From positions 3,658,001-3,722,000 of the forward strand of contig NZ_AP023354.1 in assembly GCF_018324685.1 (NCBI RefSeq): a stretch of DNA of 64,000 nt, written 5' to 3'. Below are positions 61,920 to 64,000 of the stretch, in pieces; position 1 is the first letter of the stretch, and each line of letters opens with the position of its first letter. Source of the stretch: Actinocatenispora sera (GTDB lineage: Bacteria; Actinomycetota; Actinomycetes; Mycobacteriales; Micromonosporaceae). The notes under the pieces are model-generated. The model did no database searches and had not been told where the DNA came from. It saw only the letters and a program-made list of their open reading frames with translations. A program made the translations under genes and the position numbers.

Positions 61920-62808
61920 AAGGTTGTCCCGTAATCGTTGGTCCGCTCGGTCGTTGACCTTGGTGTGGAGCAGACGATCAGGTCCGATCAGCCGCAGTGG
62001 ATCCCGGTGTTCACCGGCCTGTCAGCCCGGCAGTTCGGCAAGCTGGTGGCCATCGTGGCTGGTCGCGGCGGACAGCAGACCGGCGCTGGCCGCCGGTGGG
62101 GGCTCCCGCTGGCCGACCGGGTGCTGTTGGTGGCCACCTACTACCGCACCAACCTGACCCTGCGGCAGATCGCGCCGCTGTTCGGAGTATCGAAGTCGGC
62201 CGCCGGGCGCATCGTCGATCACCTGGCCCCACACCTGGTACTGGAGCCCCAGAGCCGCCGGCACCGACCCGACACGGTCCTGATCGTGGACGGCACGCTG
62301 GCGCCCACCCACGACCGGAACATGTCGGCCCGGTCGAAGAACTACCGGTACTCCACCAACCTGCAAGTGGCCATCGACGCCAACACCCGCCTGACCGTCG
62401 CGGTCGGAGATCCGTTGCCCGGCAACCGCAACGACTGCCGCGCCTACACCGACTCCGGCGTCGACCAACAGTGCGCCGGCGCGGCGGTAATGGCCGACGG
62501 CGGCTACCAGGGCAACCCGGAGGTAATCATGCCCTACCGCAAGCCGCGCGAGGGTGAACCGCCGCTGCCGCAGTGGAAACAGGACCTCAACACCGTCCAC
62601 CGCCGTATCCGCGCCCGCGTCGAGCACTGCTTCGCCCACATGAAGTCCTGGAAGATCCTCCGCGACTGCCGCCGCAAACAACGAGGCGTCTGGTACGCCG
62701 CCGCCGGTATCGCGTTGATGCGCAACCTGACCATGGTCGTATGACCGGCCCGACGCGGCCGTGAAGTCCTTCCGCGTCAACCCATCAAGATCATTACGGG
62801 ACAACCTT
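61920..62808 (+). mobile_element. IS5-like insertion sequence, 889 bp
   Basis: Perfect terminal inverted repeats AAGGTTGTCCCGTAAT at both ends, flanked by TA on each side (61918-61919 and 62809-62810), the usual target duplication of this group. It carries one complete transposase gene. It is intact and therefore likely the youngest insertion. Confidence 0.88.
61938..62744 (+). CDS. IS5 family transposase
   Basis: 268 residues; the start is probably TTG 61938 or GTG just downstream. The DDE residues are Asp in VLIVDGTLAPTH, Asp in AVMADGGYQGN and Glu in RARVEHCFAHMKSWKIL. The N-terminal HTH (LTLRQIAPLFGVSKSAAGRI) is clear. The frame is unbroken, so the element may still move. Confidence 0.92.
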   Translation: MVRSVVDLGVEQTIRSDQPQWIPVFTGLSARQFGKLVAIVAGRGGQQTGAGRRWGLPLADRVLLVATYYRTNLTLRQIAPLFGVSKSAAGRIVDHLAPHLVLEPQSRRHRPDTVLIVDGTLAPTHDRNMSARSKNYRYSTNLQVAIDANTRLTVAVGDPLPGNRNDCRAYTDSGVDQQCAGAAVMADGGYQGNPEVIMPYRKPREGEPPLPQWKQDLNTVHRRIRARVEHCFAHMKSWKILRDCRRKQRGVWYAAAGIALMRNLTMVV

Positions 62809-62845
62809 TAGCGATCGTTGCGAATCCTGATCGGAAGGACTCGCC

Positions 62846-62963
62846 GTGGCCCGTTACGCGTGGAACAAGGCTTCGCTGCAGACCAAGCGCCGGTTCTTTG
62901 AGTTGATCCGCCAGGGCATCAGTGGCCAGGCCGCCTCGTTCGCGGTCGGCGTGTCGCCGAGCT
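62846..62963 (+). pseudogene. IS30-like transposase, N-terminal fragment
   Basis: GTG 62846 with GGAAGGA upstream. The product begins MARYAWNKASLQTKRRFFEL, then IRQGISGQAASFAVGVSPSC, the HTH start of IS30-type transposases. It is cut after about 40 residues, where the IS256 C-terminal part begins (VADVLMM). It is probably the remains of an element that inserted into IS256 and was then deleted. Confidence 0.65.
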
Positions 62964-63518
62964 GTGGCCGATGTGTTGATGATGGTCTGCGACGGGCTGT
63001 CCGGGCTACCGGAAGCGATCGCCAGTGTGTGGCCAGCCACGGTGACGCAGACCTGCGTGGTGCACCTGCTGCGCAACAGTTTCCGTTACGCCGGCCGGCA
63101 GCACTTCGACGCTATCGCCAAGGCGCTACGGCCGGTCTACACCGCGCCCACCGAGGCCGCCGCGGCCGAGCGGTTCGCCGAGTTCACCGAGGCGTGGGGC
63201 ACCCGATACCCGGCCATCGTCCGGCTCTGGGAACGCGCCTGGGCCGAGTTCGTGCCGTTCCTGGCGTTCGACCCGGAGATCCGGCGGGTGGTCTGCTCGA
63301 CCAACGCGATCGAGTCGGTCAACGCCCGGATCCGTCGCGCTGTGCGGGCCCGCGGGCACTTCCCCAACGAACAGGCCGCGCTCAAGTGTGTCTACATGGC
63401 GGTGATGAGCCTGGACCCGACCGGCATCGGACGCAAACGCTGGATGATGCGGTGGAAGCCCGCACTCAACGCGTTCGACATCGCCTTCGACGGCCGTCTG
63501 GCCGCCGGCAAGAAGTAA
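62964..63518 (+). pseudogene. IS256 family transposase, C-terminal part
   Basis: Reads VADVLMMVCDGLSGLPEAIA, then the family motifs TQTCVVHLLRNSFRYAG and CSTNAIESVNARIRRAVRAR, which contains the catalytic Glu, and ends AGKK at 63518. About 60 residues that normally join it to the N-terminal part, including the first catalytic Asp, are missing. Confidence 0.85.
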
Positions 63519-63558
63519 CCCACCCAACCCTGAGATACACCGAACGTTTGACAGACCC

Positions 63559-63719
63559 GTGTCGCCGGCGGGCACGGCGGCGAGGGTCTGGTCGAGGCTG
63601 ATGCGGGCACGGTTGATACCGGTCAGTCCCTTGTCCAGACAGATCCGCTCAACGGGTATGCCGAGCGCGGTGAGGACTTCGCGCTGGCTGGTGAGATCTT
63701 GCAGGAGAGTCGACCATCG
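63559..63719 (-). pseudogene. Serine recombinase, N-terminal part
   Basis: On the minus strand: RWSTLLQDLTSQREVLTALG, then IPVERICLDKGLTGINRARI, SLDQTLAAVPAGDT, ending exactly at the IS256-like terminal repeat. This is the start of a resolvase catalytic domain. The catalytic Ser motif (YxRVST) is degenerate (YDRWST). It continues the C-terminal part at 60990. Confidence 0.75.
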
Positions 63720-63845
63720 ATCGTAGCCGTCGGCGGCTGCGCCTTGACCACGGCGGCGCGACGGGTGGAGGCGTGGTGCGAGGCCTGCGTCCGACGCTGC
63801 GTCGATGGCTGGCATGACCATTGAGCCGTGTGGCAGGGGGGACGG

Positions 63846-64000
63846 TCATCGCGTTGGTGGACGCCATGCTTGCTGTTCGGGCTCCCAGGTGAGTCCGCTT
63901 GCGGCGCCTTGGAGCGCGGGATCGGCGAAGGCTATGCAGGCGTCGAGGAGGTCCGCGAAGCGCTCGGGTGTGGAGTCTTCGAGGCGTTGTTTTCGCCGCC
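63846..64000 (-). CDS. C-terminal end of a gene running off the window
   Basis: The frame from 64000 to TGA 63846-63848 reads RRKQRLEDSTPERFADLLDA, then CIAFADPALQGAASGLTWEP and EQQAWRPPTR. Composition and helix pattern look coding. The start is outside the window and no family is recognised. An ATG overlaps its stop (ATGA), but the frame that follows looks random. Confidence 0.5.
   Translation of the reverse strand, partial: RRKQRLEDSTPERFADLLDACIAFADPALQGAASGLTWEPEQQAWRPPTR

Larger units (their letters stand above)
61314..63558 (+). mobile_element. IS256-like element (with nested insertions)
   Basis: Ends at an imperfect inverted repeat of about 28 bp: GGGACTGTAAGACGTTCGGT at 61314 and its complement-like GGGTCTGTCAAACGTTCGGT reading in from 63558. 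The shared core is ACGTTCGGTGTA. It contains the two halves of an IS256 transposase and lies inside a serine recombinase gene. No clear 8-bp target duplication is seen, in keeping with loss of flanking sequence. Confidence 0.75.

Noticed and set aside
63649-63849. Small gene overlapping the last partial CDS
   Set aside because: It starts at an ATGA overlap, but the product is an Arg/Pro/Ser-rich random-looking sequence and the same DNA encodes the serine recombinase N-terminus in another frame.

Overview
The window is high-GC actinobacterial DNA. GTG starts are frequent, genes often overlap as ATGA or GTGA, and codons end in G or C. Gene content (F420 biosynthesis, GH27 and S53 secreted enzymes, RpiR, DUF4129/MoxR/DUF58, XRE-TPR regulators) fits a Streptomyces- or Micromonosporaceae-like soil actinomycete. 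Micromonosporaceae is my best guess, by inference only.

Positions 1-43000 look like ordinary chromosome. In order they hold a TrmB/LuxR-type regulator divergent from a very large secreted S53 peptidase; two secreted proteins of unknown role; a MarR repressor with three palindromic operators facing a quinone oxidoreductase; a DUF4129-like/MoxR/DUF58 membrane operon; an Lrp regulator and an RBBP9-type hydrolase; a methyltransferase; folE beside a Cys-containing regulator; an ADP-ribosylglycohydrolase; and an ABC-2 exporter divergent from a two-component system. Next come a DUF488/alkyltransferase-like pair; a three-gene unit made of a tandem-repeat peptide, a JmjC oxygenase and a sucrase/ferredoxin-like protein; a GH3 enzyme; fbiD; a HAD phosphatase; a GH27 alpha-galactosidase beside an RpiR/beta-propeller fusion; and a Zur-box-controlled zinc ABC transporter.

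From about 43000 to the end the DNA is accessory. It opens with a gene graveyard around a truncated tRNA-Ser, which looks like an attachment-site remnant. It continues with a lower-GC SLATT-like membrane protein, a broken seryl-tRNA synthetase fragment, a DUF4236/exonuclease/zinc-knuckle protein and an AAA ATPase with a phosphotransferase. A radical SAM protein with small upstream ORFs, two more phosphotransferases, an XRE-TPR regulator, a GPP34 protein, an APC transporter and a GNAT enzyme follow. The window closes with a serine recombinase gene split by an IS256-like element that itself carries IS5-like and IS30-like insertions.

The most interesting candidate system is 27588-30214. A 153-residue peptide of five near-identical 24-28 residue repeats, conserved in protein but varied at synonymous sites, overlaps a JmjC 2-oxoglutarate oxygenase gene, which is followed 1 bp later by a [2Fe-2S] thioredoxin-like protein. 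This arrangement suggests a multi-core modified peptide. At least eight genes carry apparent one-base indels, mostly one base missing from a G or C run. These could be sequence errors, so 'pseudogene' labels on full-length frameshifted genes are provisional.
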